DNA of 64,000 bases from contig JAAEZZ010000006.1 in assembly GCA_018222605.1 (NCBI GenBank), positions 82,071-146,070 of the forward strand. The letters run 5' to 3'. This stretch comes from Alphaproteobacteria bacterium. Lineage in GTDB: Bacteria; Pseudomonadota; Alphaproteobacteria; Caulobacterales; Hyphomonadaceae. Below, in pieces: positions 1 through 8,970 of the stretch. Positions within the stretch are counted from its first letter, which is position 1. Each line of letters opens with the position of its first letter. Made by a program: the position numbers and the translations under genes. The notes beneath the pieces are model-generated. The model did not search any database, was not told where the DNA came from, and saw nothing but the letters and a program-made list of their open reading frames with translations.

Positions 1-225
1 ACCGGCGACAAGGAAACACGCGCGGAACCACTGGCTGCGCAGGCCGAGGTCGGCAACGTCAAGATCGTCAAGGGCACCTGGAATGAAGCCTTCCTTTCTG
101 AACTCGAGGGGTTTCCGACGGGCACCTTCAAGGATCAGGTCGACGCCGCTGGCAGGGCCTTCAATGAACTCGTCATTGTCCGCGAATACGCCGGCATGCT
201 GCTATCAAAACGGAAGCGCTCATGA
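1..225 (+). CDS. Phage terminase large subunit, C-terminal fragment
   Basis: Frame 1 open from position 1: TGDKETRAEPLAAQAEVGNVKIVKGTWNEAFLSELEGFPTGTFKDQVDAAGRAFNELV..., typical TerL nuclease C-terminus; immediately upstream of portal with ATGA overlap. Confidence 0.85.
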   Translation, partial: TGDKETRAEPLAAQAEVGNVKIVKGTWNEAFLSELEGFPTGTFKDQVDAAGRAFNELVIVREYAGMLLSKRKRS

Positions 226-1595
226 CCCGACTATCCTCTCTCGTGAACGCAGCAGAGCGTAGGCTTGCCGCGATCTTCCCCGGCTACTTCGAGGGCGCCA
301 AGCACGATCACTATCAGGATTTCGGCTATCCGAAGACGATCACCTTTCCGATGCTGCACAGCATGTACTGCCGCAACAGCATCGCCCGCGCGGCTGTGGA
401 CAGCACGGTGGAGAAGGTATGGGAGACACACCCGCAATTGCTGGAAAGCGACTCCAGCAAGGAGGAAACGAACCTCGAATCCGAAATCCGTCAGCGCTTC
501 CGCGACCTGCGCTTCTGGCAGAAGATCATGGATGCGGATACCAAGTCGCTGGTTGGTGCCTATTCCGGCGTGATCCTGCGCCTGGCTGATGGCAAGCGCT
601 TTCGTGAGCCCGTCGATACAGTGCCCGGCGGTCTGGATGGGTTGGTCGAGATTATCCCGGCATGGGAAGGCCAGCTGACCGTCTCCGCTTGGGACACGGA
701 TGAACTCTCTGAGACCTATGGCCAGCCGACCATGTTCCAGTTCAACGAGTCATCAATCGGCAACACCAACACACAGCAGCCGCGCCAGTTCGAGGTGCAT
801 CCGGATCGCGTGATCGTCTGGTCTAAGGATGGCACCGTCCACAACAGATCGTTTCTCGAACCCGGTTACAACGACCTGATGACGCTGGAGAAGGTCATCG
901 GCGCCGGGGGCGAAGGCTTCTGGAAGAACGCCAAGCGCGATCCCATCATCAATGTTGAGCCTGACTTCAAAGTCGCCAACATGGCCAAGGCCATGGGCGT
1001 CCCTGAAGATGAACTGCTGGAACTGATGAATGACCAGGTGGATGACTGGCAGAAGGGCTTCGACAAGCTGCTAATGCTGCAGGGCATGAAGGCCGAGACG
1101 CTTTCGGTAACCCTGCCCAGCCCGGAACACTTCATTGCTGGCCCGCTGCAAACCTTTGCTGCCTCAATCCGCATGCCCATGAAGATCCTCGTCGGCACCC
1201 AGACCGGAGAGCGCGCCAGCACCGAGGATGCCAAACAGTGGAGCAAGACCTGTATGTCCCACCGGGAAAACCGAGTGATCCCAAACATCATGGACGTCAT
1301 CAACCGCCTGGAGCAGTTCGGCATCCTGCCAGAGCGTGACTGGAACCTCGACTGGGACAGTCTCACTGACTCCAGCGAGGACGAGAAGATGGGGCTGGCC
1401 TCGAAGATGTCAGAGATCAATTCCAAGATGGAGCGCTCGGGCGAGATCGTTTTCACGCATGACGAGATCCGCGAAGTCACTGGCCGTGACCCGCTCAGCG
1501 ATGCGGACAAGTACCGCGAAGAAGACGAGCCGGACGAAGAGGACGAGGCTGCAGCGCTGGGCCTTGTGCCGGAAGATATCGAAGCCGCGGCCTGA
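222..1595 (+). CDS. Phage portal protein (DUF1073 type)
   Basis: 457 aa; position after TerL; portal-like sequence with SIARAAVDSTVEKVWE and PMKILVGTQTGERASTEDAKQW. Confidence 0.8.
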   Translation: MTRLSSLVNAAERRLAAIFPGYFEGAKHDHYQDFGYPKTITFPMLHSMYCRNSIARAAVDSTVEKVWETHPQLLESDSSKEETNLESEIRQRFRDLRFWQKIMDADTKSLVGAYSGVILRLADGKRFREPVDTVPGGLDGLVEIIPAWEGQLTVSAWDTDELSETYGQPTMFQFNESSIGNTNTQQPRQFEVHPDRVIVWSKDGTVHNRSFLEPGYNDLMTLEKVIGAGGEGFWKNAKRDPIINVEPDFKVANMAKAMGVPEDELLELMNDQVDDWQKGFDKLLMLQGMKAETLSVTLPSPEHFIAGPLQTFAASIRMPMKILVGTQTGERASTEDAKQWSKTCMSHRENRVIPNIMDVINRLEQFGILPERDWNLDWDSLTDSSEDEKMGLASKMSEINSKMERSGEIVFTHDEIREVTGRDPLSDADKYREEDEPDEEDEAAALGLVPEDIEAAA

Positions 1596-1650
1596 CCAGC
1601 CTCACCAAGTATCAAACGCAGCAGGCGGCCCATGTGGGCGCCTTTTTCAT

Positions 1651-2862
1651 ATGGAGCATCCGATGCCCAAGCTATTTCCTGCTTTCCTCATCAACCGCAG
1701 TGCCAAGGATGAGCGGGTAGCTGTCCATGTCCGCTGCAACCTCGCCGGCAAGATCAAGCGCGAGATGCGCGATGGACGCGAAACCATCATACTGCCCAGC
1801 TATGCGGCCAAGGCTGACACCGTGCTCAATGGCACGCTTTATCCGCGTGAAGAACTGCAGAAGTCATATTCCGGCCTGAACCGGACGCCAGCGCCGCTTG
1901 GTCACCCGCTGATCAATGGCAATTTCGTCGCCGCACTCGACCCAGAGGCGCTGGCCCGCAACTACGTCTTCGCCTGGAACGAGAACCCCCGCTGGGATGG
2001 CGAGCGCATTGCTCTGGATGTGGTCATCGATGTCGCCCGCGCCAAGGAAAGCGAAGGCGGCAAGCAGGTCCTGAACGCGATCGATGAGGGCAAGCCGATC
2101 AGCACCTCCACCGGCCTGCTCTGCATGCTGGAATATGTCGAGGGCGCTGAACACGACTCCATCGCGCGCGAGATCGTCTGGGATCATGTGGCGATCCTGC
2201 TGGATGAGGAGCCAGCCATCAGCACCGACCAGGGCGTCGGGATCTTCGTGAATTCGTCTCGCCAGACCGGCAAGACCACTAAACTAAAGGTCATCAACTC
2301 CACCATTGAGGAGGAGTTCGACCGAGAAATCGAATGGGCGGCAGAGAGCATCTGGCGCGCAGTCGAACGACGCGAAGAGCGGGAAGATGACCGACCCGCT
2401 GTTGAGCGTATCAAGTCCGCTATCATGAAGGCACTTGGCCTCGAGCGGGAACCCTCTGCAAATCGAAAGGAAGCAGATATGTCGAAAGAGCAAATCGACG
2501 CGCTTTCCGCGAAGGTTGACGCCCTCTCGGAGTCGATCACGCCGGAAGCCCTGGGCAAGACCATCGGTGACGTGGTGGCCAATGCCATCAAGCCGCTGAC
2601 GGACAATCTGAACGAGCTTCAGAATGCCCAAAAGGCCAAAGACGACGCCGAACTGGCAACGCTTCGTGAGAAGATCGTCAAGGCCAATATCATGGACGAG
2701 GACGCCGCTGGTGAGCTGACGCTCAACGCTGCGCGCGCTCTCGCCAAGAAGGCCGAGCCGAAGAAGGCTGCGGGCCTCAACAGCAAGTTCGACGGCGCCG
2801 GCGATGAAGCCGACCAGTGGGACGGCTACACCCTCAATCAGCACGTGAAGACGGAGGTTTAA
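1651..2862 (+). CDS. Phage DUF2213-like prohead protease/scaffold protein
   Basis: ORF trimmed to ATG 1651; N-terminal GHPLINGNF...DEGKPISTSTGLL resembles DUF2213; C-terminal coiled-coil scaffold-like segment. Confidence 0.75.
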   Translation: MEHPMPKLFPAFLINRSAKDERVAVHVRCNLAGKIKREMRDGRETIILPSYAAKADTVLNGTLYPREELQKSYSGLNRTPAPLGHPLINGNFVAALDPEALARNYVFAWNENPRWDGERIALDVVIDVARAKESEGGKQVLNAIDEGKPISTSTGLLCMLEYVEGAEHDSIAREIVWDHVAILLDEEPAISTDQGVGIFVNSSRQTGKTTKLKVINSTIEEEFDREIEWAAESIWRAVERREEREDDRPAVERIKSAIMKALGLEREPSANRKEADMSKEQIDALSAKVDALSESITPEALGKTIGDVVANAIKPLTDNLNELQNAQKAKDDAELATLREKIVKANIMDEDAAGELTLNAARALAKKAEPKKAAGLNSKFDGAGDEADQWDGYTLNQHVKTEV

Positions 2863-2866
2863 TCCA

Positions 2867-3313
2867 ATGGCTGGAAACGTGATCTATCGCGGCCCGATCA
2901 AGGACGAGCCTGAAACCGTCTCCGACAAGACGGTTGCCGGCGCATACCTTCCGGGCATTCTCGTCACCGAGTCAGCTTCTGCGCTGACGGTGGCGACCGG
3001 AGCCAACATCGAGGACGATCTGCTCGTTCTCTCCAATCGCCGCTTCTATGGCCAGGACGTGGCGACCGCTTACGCCTCTGGTGATACCGGCGTCGCCTAT
3101 CGTCCGCGTCCGGGCGAAATCTACCAGGTCCGCGTTGCGGCAACCACTTACGCCAAGGGTGACCCGCTCACCGTCGGCGCCAGTGGCTACCTGGAAGACG
3201 CTGCGGCTGGCGAACGTGTTCTCGCACACTTCGAGGATACGCCGGGCGCATTCTCCGCAGGCGACTTGGCTGATGTCCGTATCGCCAACAGCTTCAACAT
3301 CGCAGCGGCATAA
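2867..3313 (+). CDS. Putative capsid decoration/stabilisation protein
   Basis: 148 aa between protease/scaffold and capsid; beta-rich composition. Confidence 0.55.
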   Translation: MAGNVIYRGPIKDEPETVSDKTVAGAYLPGILVTESASALTVATGANIEDDLLVLSNRRFYGQDVATAYASGDTGVAYRPRPGEIYQVRVAATTYAKGDPLTVGASGYLEDAAAGERVLAHFEDTPGAFSAGDLADVRIANSFNIAAA

Positions 3314-3324
3314 GGAGCCCTACC

Positions 3325-4353
3325 ATGCGCGTTTATAACTCCCGCAATCCTTCCGGGGCTGATACCGGCATCGATATTCCTGATCGCATGCCGATTGCCT
3401 CGCAGGAGCAAAACAACTGGCTGCTCAATCGCCGCCGCCAGGTCGATGCTCACGAGCTGAACTTCCTCGGCAATGCCAGCCCGCTTCCCCGCGATGTGTG
3501 GGGTGAATGGGATCGTGAGGGCATCGAGGTCCAGCGTGAAGTGCTGGCCGTCTTCGGTGACCTTGCGGCCGCTGTGGGTACGCCCATGCCGATTGGCAAG
3601 CTGATCCACTACTTCCAGCAGATCAGTGATTCCGGCGAGGCACACGTCTCTCTGGATGGCCGCTCGAAAGGCCGCACCGATCAGCAGGTCATCAGCTATC
3701 AGGGTACGCCGCTGCCGATCATCGACAGCCCGTTCTCCTATGGCTGGCGCCAGATGGAAGCTGCCCGTACCGAAGGCTATCAGCTGGATGCTGCCGGCCG
3801 TCGCAACGCTGACTTCAAGGTGGCGAAGAAGCTGGAGAGCATCGCTATCGTCGGTGACACCTCCATCGTGGTGGACGGCAAGCCGCTCTATGGCCTGACC
3901 ACCCACCCGAAGCGCAATACGCGATCCACCACGAATGACCTGAGCGCTTGCACGGGTCCGGAGTGGACGGCTGACGTGAATGCGACGATCAAGCTGCTGC
4001 ATGCGGACAATTTCCGCGTTCCGGCGACCCTCTATGTCAACTGGGATGACTGGTTCTATGCCACCCAGACCGACTATTCCACGCAATACCCGAACAAGAC
4101 CATTGCCCAGCGTATCCTGGAGAATGGCGGCGTTCGTGAGGTGATCCCGGCATCTGATGTGCCGGCGGATACCATCATTGCCGTGGTCAAGGATCGCCGC
4201 AGCATCCAGGTGCTGAACGGCATGCCGATGAACTCCCGCCAACAGTTCCGGGCCAACCCGGAAGACGATTACAATTTCCTCGTCATGGCGGCGCAGGCCG
4301 TCGAGATCAAGTTCGATGCCGAAGACAATTGCGGCATCGCACACTCCTCGTAA
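3325..4353 (+). CDS. Phage major capsid protein
   Basis: 342 aa, HK97-fold-like, in canonical capsid position. Confidence 0.8.
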   Translation: MRVYNSRNPSGADTGIDIPDRMPIASQEQNNWLLNRRRQVDAHELNFLGNASPLPRDVWGEWDREGIEVQREVLAVFGDLAAAVGTPMPIGKLIHYFQQISDSGEAHVSLDGRSKGRTDQQVISYQGTPLPIIDSPFSYGWRQMEAARTEGYQLDAAGRRNADFKVAKKLESIAIVGDTSIVVDGKPLYGLTTHPKRNTRSTTNDLSACTGPEWTADVNATIKLLHADNFRVPATLYVNWDDWFYATQTDYSTQYPNKTIAQRILENGGVREVIPASDVPADTIIAVVKDRRSIQVLNGMPMNSRQQFRANPEDDYNFLVMAAQAVEIKFDAEDNCGIAHSS

Positions 4354-4409
4354 GTGAACCGGGCGGCGGGGCTCCGGCCTCGCCGCTTCTCCCCCAAGGA
4401 ACCCACATC

Positions 4410-4877
4410 ATGCAATACGAAATCACTCAGCCTGGCGTCTATGACGGCAAGGGCAAGCCCGTGAAGGTTGGCACTGTATTTGACATCAATGGCGACACCG
4501 TTCCGGCATGGCTCGTGAACAAGGGCCGCCGTCTCGGTGGTGACACCGAAGGCAAGACGCCGATCACAAATCCGAAGAAGGATGCGCGTTCTGCCGAAGC
4601 GAAGGCGAAGGCTGAAGCTGAGGAAAAGGCTCGCCTCGAAGCCGAAGCGAAGGCGAAGGCTGGCAACACCAAGCCCTCTGCACAGGAGCGTCAGCAGCGC
4701 CTGCGCGAACTGGTTGGCGAGATGAAGCCTGAAGCCTTCACCGCTGACGGCTCGCCTGACGTCAAGGTGCTCAACGGCATGCTGAACGAAGGCGAAGTTG
4801 CCTTCACCGCCGAAGAACGTGACCAACTGTGGCCTGGCATCAAGGGCGAATTCACCCCGCCTGCCACCGGCAAGTAA
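4410..4877 (+). CDS. Hypothetical phage head-region protein with charged KAKAEAEEKARLEAEAKAKA segment
   Basis: Start trimmed to ATG 4410; 155 aa. Confidence 0.65.
   Translation: MQYEITQPGVYDGKGKPVKVGTVFDINGDTVPAWLVNKGRRLGGDTEGKTPITNPKKDARSAEAKAKAEAEEKARLEAEAKAKAGNTKPSAQERQQRLRELVGEMKPEAFTADGSPDVKVLNGMLNEGEVAFTAEERDQLWPGIKGEFTPPATGK
4593..4662 (+). repeat. 22-bp exact direct repeat (gccgaagcgaaggcgaaggctg) at 4593-4614 and 4641-4662
   Basis: Direct reading; encodes the repeated AEAKAKA coiled segment. Confidence 0.9.
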
Positions 4878-4936
4878 CCGGATTGCCGCCCTGTCCACGA
4901 TGGGGCGGCGCTCACCCCCAGCCAGGATGATCAGAC

Positions 4937-5365
4937 ATGCCATACGGAACGCTGGCCGGTTTCCGGTCATACTGGACAGATCGCGGCAATAGCGCGCCAT
5001 CGGATGCAGAGGATGCCGATGCCAATGCGGCGCTCGTTCGCGCCTCCGATCACATCAAGTACAGGTATGTGGCCAACCTGATCAAAGGCTATGACGAAAC
5101 CCTCGATGTGGTGGAGTACGCGACATATGAGGCTGCGCTGCTCGAACTCACCACTGTGGGCTTCTTCTCCAAGACATACACGCCATCTGAGCAAAAGGTG
5201 CTGACCGGCGTAGACAAGATCAGGTGGACCGTCACCGGCGATGCCAGCAACAAGTATGCGCAGGCGCCTGTGTCCACCCTCATCGAGGCCATGTTCGAGC
5301 CCTATGCGCGCGACCTGAATGACGCGCAGTTCCGGTTCATGTCGATTGGTCCGGGAACACTCTGA
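4937..5365 (+). CDS. Phage head-tail connector (DnaT-like/gp6-type adaptor)
   Basis: 142 aa, MPYGTLAGFRSYWTDRG...ADANAALVRASDHIKYRY; position between capsid and tail genes. Confidence 0.65.
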   Translation: MPYGTLAGFRSYWTDRGNSAPSDAEDADANAALVRASDHIKYRYVANLIKGYDETLDVVEYATYEAALLELTTVGFFSKTYTPSEQKVLTGVDKIRWTVTGDASNKYAQAPVSTLIEAMFEPYARDLNDAQFRFMSIGPGTL

Positions 5366-5790
5366 TGGCCGAGGATTGGGCCAGCATCGCCGCTGAGGTC
5401 GAGGACGCCATCCGCTCGATATCGGACACCAGCCAGCCAAACGGCTTTCCCGCCACCATCCGCAAGGCAGGGACAACCGCCGGCGCGAACCCATGGGATC
5501 CGGCTACGGGCACGCCAACCTATCACACGGTCTGGATCGTCGATGGTGATCGCGTCATCCGTGATGAGACGGGCACGCGCATTGAGCGCATTGAACGGAC
5601 GCTGATGGTCTCGGCCACCGGCACCGCCATCGAAGACGAAGACGTGATCGCTGTGGGAATCGCCGCCGAGGATGCGAGCGAGGCAACACAGTGGGAGACT
5701 ATTAAGGAAGTCCGCCCCGTCGCGCCTGCTGGCGTGGTGGTTTACTACAGCCTGGTCATCGACGGTGCACCGGGCAAGCTCTCAACCTGA
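5365..5790 (+). CDS. Hypothetical head-closure-region phage protein
   Basis: 141 aa; start overlaps the preceding stop. Confidence 0.55.
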   Translation: MAEDWASIAAEVEDAIRSISDTSQPNGFPATIRKAGTTAGANPWDPATGTPTYHTVWIVDGDRVIRDETGTRIERIERTLMVSATGTAIEDEDVIAVGIAAEDASEATQWETIKEVRPVAPAGVVVYYSLVIDGAPGKLST

Positions 5791-5801
5791 AGGAAGCCCC
5801 C

Positions 5802-6035
5802 ATGAAATACACCGTTCAGAAAGCCAACCAGTTCTTCAAGGGCGACAAGCCAATCCCGGTCGGGGGCGAAATCGAGCTGGGGGACAATGTGCTGACCCGC
5901 AAGTTCATCGAGCGCGGTCATGTGAAGGCGCCTGCTGCGAGCGGCGGTTTTGTCCCCAAATTGGATACCTTCCTGATGGGGGAGAAGGGACCCGAGCCAA
6001 TCGCCCCCGCGTCCAGCGATGGTGACGCTGACTAG
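5802..6035 (+). CDS. Small phage protein with tape-measure-like C-terminal motif
   Basis: 77 aa; C-terminus GGFVPKLDTFLMGEKGPEPIAPASS. Confidence 0.6.
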   Translation: MKYTVQKANQFFKGDKPIPVGGEIELGDNVLTRKFIERGHVKAPAASGGFVPKLDTFLMGEKGPEPIAPASSDGDAD

Positions 6036-7037
6036 ATGCCCCGCAACATCCCGGATTTCGACCAGCTGACTGAGCTGTGGGAACCGCGCCTGCGCGATGC
6101 CTTTCTCGAAAGCATCGACGGCGTGACAGACCGGGTGACGCTAAAGCAGATCACGGCCCTGCTCGAACGCGGGGACATTGAGGGCCTGCTTGATTACCTC
6201 CGCATCAACCGGCTGAGCTTCCAAGGCTTCGAGATCGCCATGCGCGATATGTACGAGGCCGGGGGCATGCGGTTCGGCTCGTCACTGCCGACACTGGCGC
6301 AATTCGTGTTCGACGTCCGCAATCCGCAGGCTGAGGCGTGGATACGCGACAGGTCATCCAATCTTGTCACTGAGATCGTGGAGGATCAGCGCAACATGAT
6401 CCGGGGCCATCTGGTCGAGGGCCTGGCACGGGGCGACAATCCCCGCACCACCGCAATCGAACTGGTGGGGCGCATCGATCGTGCGACTGGCAAGCGCTCT
6501 GGCGGGATTATCGGCCTCACACAGCAGCAGGAAGCGTGGCAGCGCGCCTATGCTGTTGAGCTGGCCTCTGATGACCCGGCTATCCTCCGCAAGGCCTTAG
6601 ATCGCAAACTGAGGGACAAGCGCTTCGATCGCGCCATCCAGAAGGCCATCAGGACAGGCAAGCCCATCCCCGCCGAGACCCGCCGCAAGATGACCCGTGC
6701 CTATCGGAATCGGATGCTGAAGTATCGGGCGGACGTCATCGCCAGGACAGAGACGCTGCAATCTCTGGCAGGCTCTCAATACGAAACCTACAGGCAGGCC
6801 ATCGACGCCGGCGAACTTCGCGCCGATCAGGTCACCAAGATATGGAAAAGCGCCAGTGACGAGCGTGTCCGCTTCTCCCATGCTGTCCTGCACAACGACA
6901 AGGCGCTGTTCAATCAGCCATTCATTTCGCCGCTTGGTAATGCCTTGCGCTTTCCCGGCGACCGCTCGCTGGGCGCAACCGCGGCGGATACAATCCAGTG
7001 CCGCTGCACACTGAACTACCGGGTGGCATTTGAGTGA
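6036..7037 (+). CDS. Phage minor head protein (Mu gpF/SPP1 gp7-like)
   Basis: 333 aa; C-terminal ARTETLQSLAGSQYETYR...DERVRFSHAVLH...DTIQCRCTLNYRV typical of the gpF/gp7 head morphogenesis family. Confidence 0.8.
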   Translation: MPRNIPDFDQLTELWEPRLRDAFLESIDGVTDRVTLKQITALLERGDIEGLLDYLRINRLSFQGFEIAMRDMYEAGGMRFGSSLPTLAQFVFDVRNPQAEAWIRDRSSNLVTEIVEDQRNMIRGHLVEGLARGDNPRTTAIELVGRIDRATGKRSGGIIGLTQQQEAWQRAYAVELASDDPAILRKALDRKLRDKRFDRAIQKAIRTGKPIPAETRRKMTRAYRNRMLKYRADVIARTETLQSLAGSQYETYRQAIDAGELRADQVTKIWKSASDERVRFSHAVLHNDKALFNQPFISPLGNALRFPGDRSLGATAADTIQCRCTLNYRVAFE

Positions 7038-7468
7038 TGGGCCAGTTCGTGGATGCCGTTCTCGAATTCAATGACAAGGCGCTTGATCGCGCTGACCTGG
7101 TGCTGAAATACGCCTCGCAGGATCTGTCAGAGGACGTGACCCGGCCGATCTATGAAGGCGGACGCATGCGGGTTGATACCGGATTTCTCCGGGCGTCCTT
7201 CCGCGCCACGTTGGATGTTCCGATCCTGACCGCAATCGAAAAGCCGGATGGGGAATATTTCGCCTTTGATAGCGCCGCTATCGGCCTGACGATCAACCGA
7301 ATGACCATGGGGCAAACGCTCTATCTGACGTTCACTGCCAACTATGCGCGCCATCGTGAGTATGGCGCCAGGGGGCAGGCACCTGATGCCTTCGTCCGCA
7401 CATACACGGCCGACTGGCAGGGATACGTCAATCGCGCTGCGGAATTGGTGAAGAAGATGGATCAATAG
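7034..7468 (+). CDS. Phage tail-completion/HK97 gp10-like protein
   Basis: 144 aa; RVDTGFLRASFRATLD... NYARHREYGARG typical of gp10-like tail components. Confidence 0.6.
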   Translation: MMGQFVDAVLEFNDKALDRADLVLKYASQDLSEDVTRPIYEGGRMRVDTGFLRASFRATLDVPILTAIEKPDGEYFAFDSAAIGLTINRMTMGQTLYLTFTANYARHREYGARGQAPDAFVRTYTADWQGYVNRAAELVKKMDQ

Positions 7469-7640
7469 CGGTCTGGCCGTCTTCGGTCATTTCGAAGCCA
7501 AGGATCATATAGGCCAGCGTCATGCGCGCTGTCTGCAATGCCGTGTCGGCTGACGTCGATGCGCCACGTTCCACTCCGAGTACATCATGCGCGGCTCTCA
7601 GACGCCGCAGGGTTTCAGCACTATCCAGAGGGTCAGCCAT
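7428..7640 (-). CDS. Possible reverse-strand small phage protein
   Basis: 70 aa protein-like ORF filling the 170-nt gap between two + strand genes; no strong Shine-Dalgarno seen. Confidence 0.45.
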   Translation of the reverse strand: MADPLDSAETLRRLRAAHDVLGVERGASTSADTALQTARMTLAYMILGFEMTEDGQTAIDPSSSPIPQRD

Positions 7641-8064
7641 GGCAACCGATCACGAGGAATCGGTGAGAGCGGCTTTGTTCGATCATCTCACGGCCCTGAC
7701 TACGACACCGGCCACAGAGATCGCGTGGCCCAATATCAGCTTCGACCCGGCCACTTACCCATATCTGCGGGTGAATGTCATCCCGACACGGCCCGGAATG
7801 ATGACCGAGGACGGCACACGCAAGCCACACCGGGGCATCCTTCAGGTCGATGTCGTGAACAAGAGAGGCGGCGGCTATCCGTCCGGCCTGGTCGACCAGC
7901 TCTGCCAGCACTTCCGGCAGGGCGTCCAAATCTTCGGCTCAGCTGGACGGTTCGTCCACATTACCGAGCCGCCATACCCCACGGCCCCGTTCGACGACGA
8001 GACCGAGACCATCGTGCCGGTGCAAGTCCGGTACACCTCCTCATCAACTGTCAGCTCATCGTAA
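7639..8064 (+). CDS. Phage tail terminator-like protein (DUF4128-like)
   Basis: ORF trimmed to ATG 7639 preceded by gaggg; MATDHEESVRAALFDHLTAL... Confidence 0.65.
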   Translation: MATDHEESVRAALFDHLTALTTTPATEIAWPNISFDPATYPYLRVNVIPTRPGMMTEDGTRKPHRGILQVDVVNKRGGGYPSGLVDQLCQHFRQGVQIFGSAGRFVHITEPPYPTAPFDDETETIVPVQVRYTSSSTVSSS

Positions 8065-8076
8065 AGGAGACATTCC

Positions 8077-8556
8077 ATGTCTGACGGACGTACAAACATT
8101 GCTTCCAAGCTCTATATCTGCGCGACCCCGCAGGACGGCAACCTGACCAAGACGGAGTATGAGGCCCTGACCTGGGTTCTGATCACCGGCCTTGGCAAGT
8201 GCGGTGAATTCGGCACCGACGAGAACATCAGCGAGTATCAGCTGGAAGACGGCAACACACTGAAGGCCAAAGGCTTCATGAACATGAAGAACGTCGATGT
8301 CGAGTTCGTGCCCAACTATGATGATGCTGGCCAGGATGCCCTGCGCGCCGCTGGCGACACCTACACCTCCTATGCCTTCAAGCGCGAGAAGAACGACAAA
8401 CCGGATGCTGGCGGCACCAATTCGATCTTCTACGCCATCGGTAAGGTAAAGAAAATCACGCCTGTGGACGGCACCGGAGATGACTTCATCCGCCATATGA
8501 CGACGATCGCGCAGGAATATGCGCCTGTGTTCGTCGAGCCGACTGCCGGCGTATAA
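8077..8556 (+). CDS. Phage major tail tube protein
   Basis: 159 aa, position upstream of tail chaperones; tail-tube-like sequence. Confidence 0.65.
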   Translation: MSDGRTNIASKLYICATPQDGNLTKTEYEALTWVLITGLGKCGEFGTDENISEYQLEDGNTLKAKGFMNMKNVDVEFVPNYDDAGQDALRAAGDTYTSYAFKREKNDKPDAGGTNSIFYAIGKVKKITPVDGTGDDFIRHMTTIAQEYAPVFVEPTAGV

Positions 8557-8566
8557 GGGGTAGGTC

Positions 8567-8959
8567 ATGGATATTTCAGTCATTGATCCCCACACCTCTG
8601 TTCTACATCTCAAGCTGCCGGGCACGTCCGAAAAGATCGGGCTCGCGCTTGAGCTGCAGAGCCTCACCAGCGACGACTGCCAGAAGGTAGTCGAAGAGAA
8701 CCAAATCGCCTACGCCGAGGCGCGTGAAAAGCATGGCGAAATCCCCAAGGAAGTCTTCGAGCAAGGCGGGCTGAAACTCTACGCCGCAACCATTGTCGGA
8801 TGGACATGGGAGAAGGATGCCGGTTGGGGCGGCGAGCAGCTGAAGTTCACCAAGGCCAACGTCATGAAGGTTCTGGGTAAGGACTTCATCCTGCGCCAGG
8901 TCACTGAAGCGGCGAACGAGCAAAAGCGTTTTTTCGCCAAGTATGCGAAGGGCTCGTAA
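8567..8959 (+). CDS. Tail assembly chaperone (gpG-like, 0-frame product)
   Basis: 130 aa between tail tube and tape measure; contains a -1 slippery site near its 3' end. Confidence 0.75.
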   Translation: MDISVIDPHTSVLHLKLPGTSEKIGLALELQSLTSDDCQKVVEENQIAYAEAREKHGEIPKEVFEQGGLKLYAATIVGWTWEKDAGWGGEQLKFTKANVMKVLGKDFILRQVTEAANEQKRFFAKYAKGS

Positions 8960-8970
8960 AGCACCTTCGC
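8929..8970 (+). promoter_or_regulatory. Programmed -1 ribosomal frameshift signal: T_TTT_TTC heptamer plus downstream hairpin
   Basis: 0-frame CGT TTT TTC; stem GCGAAGG (8945-8951) with CCTTCGC (8964-8970); 0-frame stop in the loop. Confidence 0.75.

Noticed and set aside
222-1595. Possible anti-CBASS Acb1 protein because DUF1073-family portals can be labelled Acb1-like
   Set aside because: Length, position after TerL and upstream of capsid fit a portal; nothing supports nuclease activity.
1336-1650. N-terminal ~105 codons of the 508-aa ORF 1336-2862
   Set aside because: Overlaps portal in another frame; arginine/serine-rich shadow translation. True start placed at ATG 1651.
3187-4344. 385-aa minus ORF over the capsid gene
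   Set aside because: Shadow ORF in GC-rich coding DNA; composition not protein-like; the + strand capsid explains the region.
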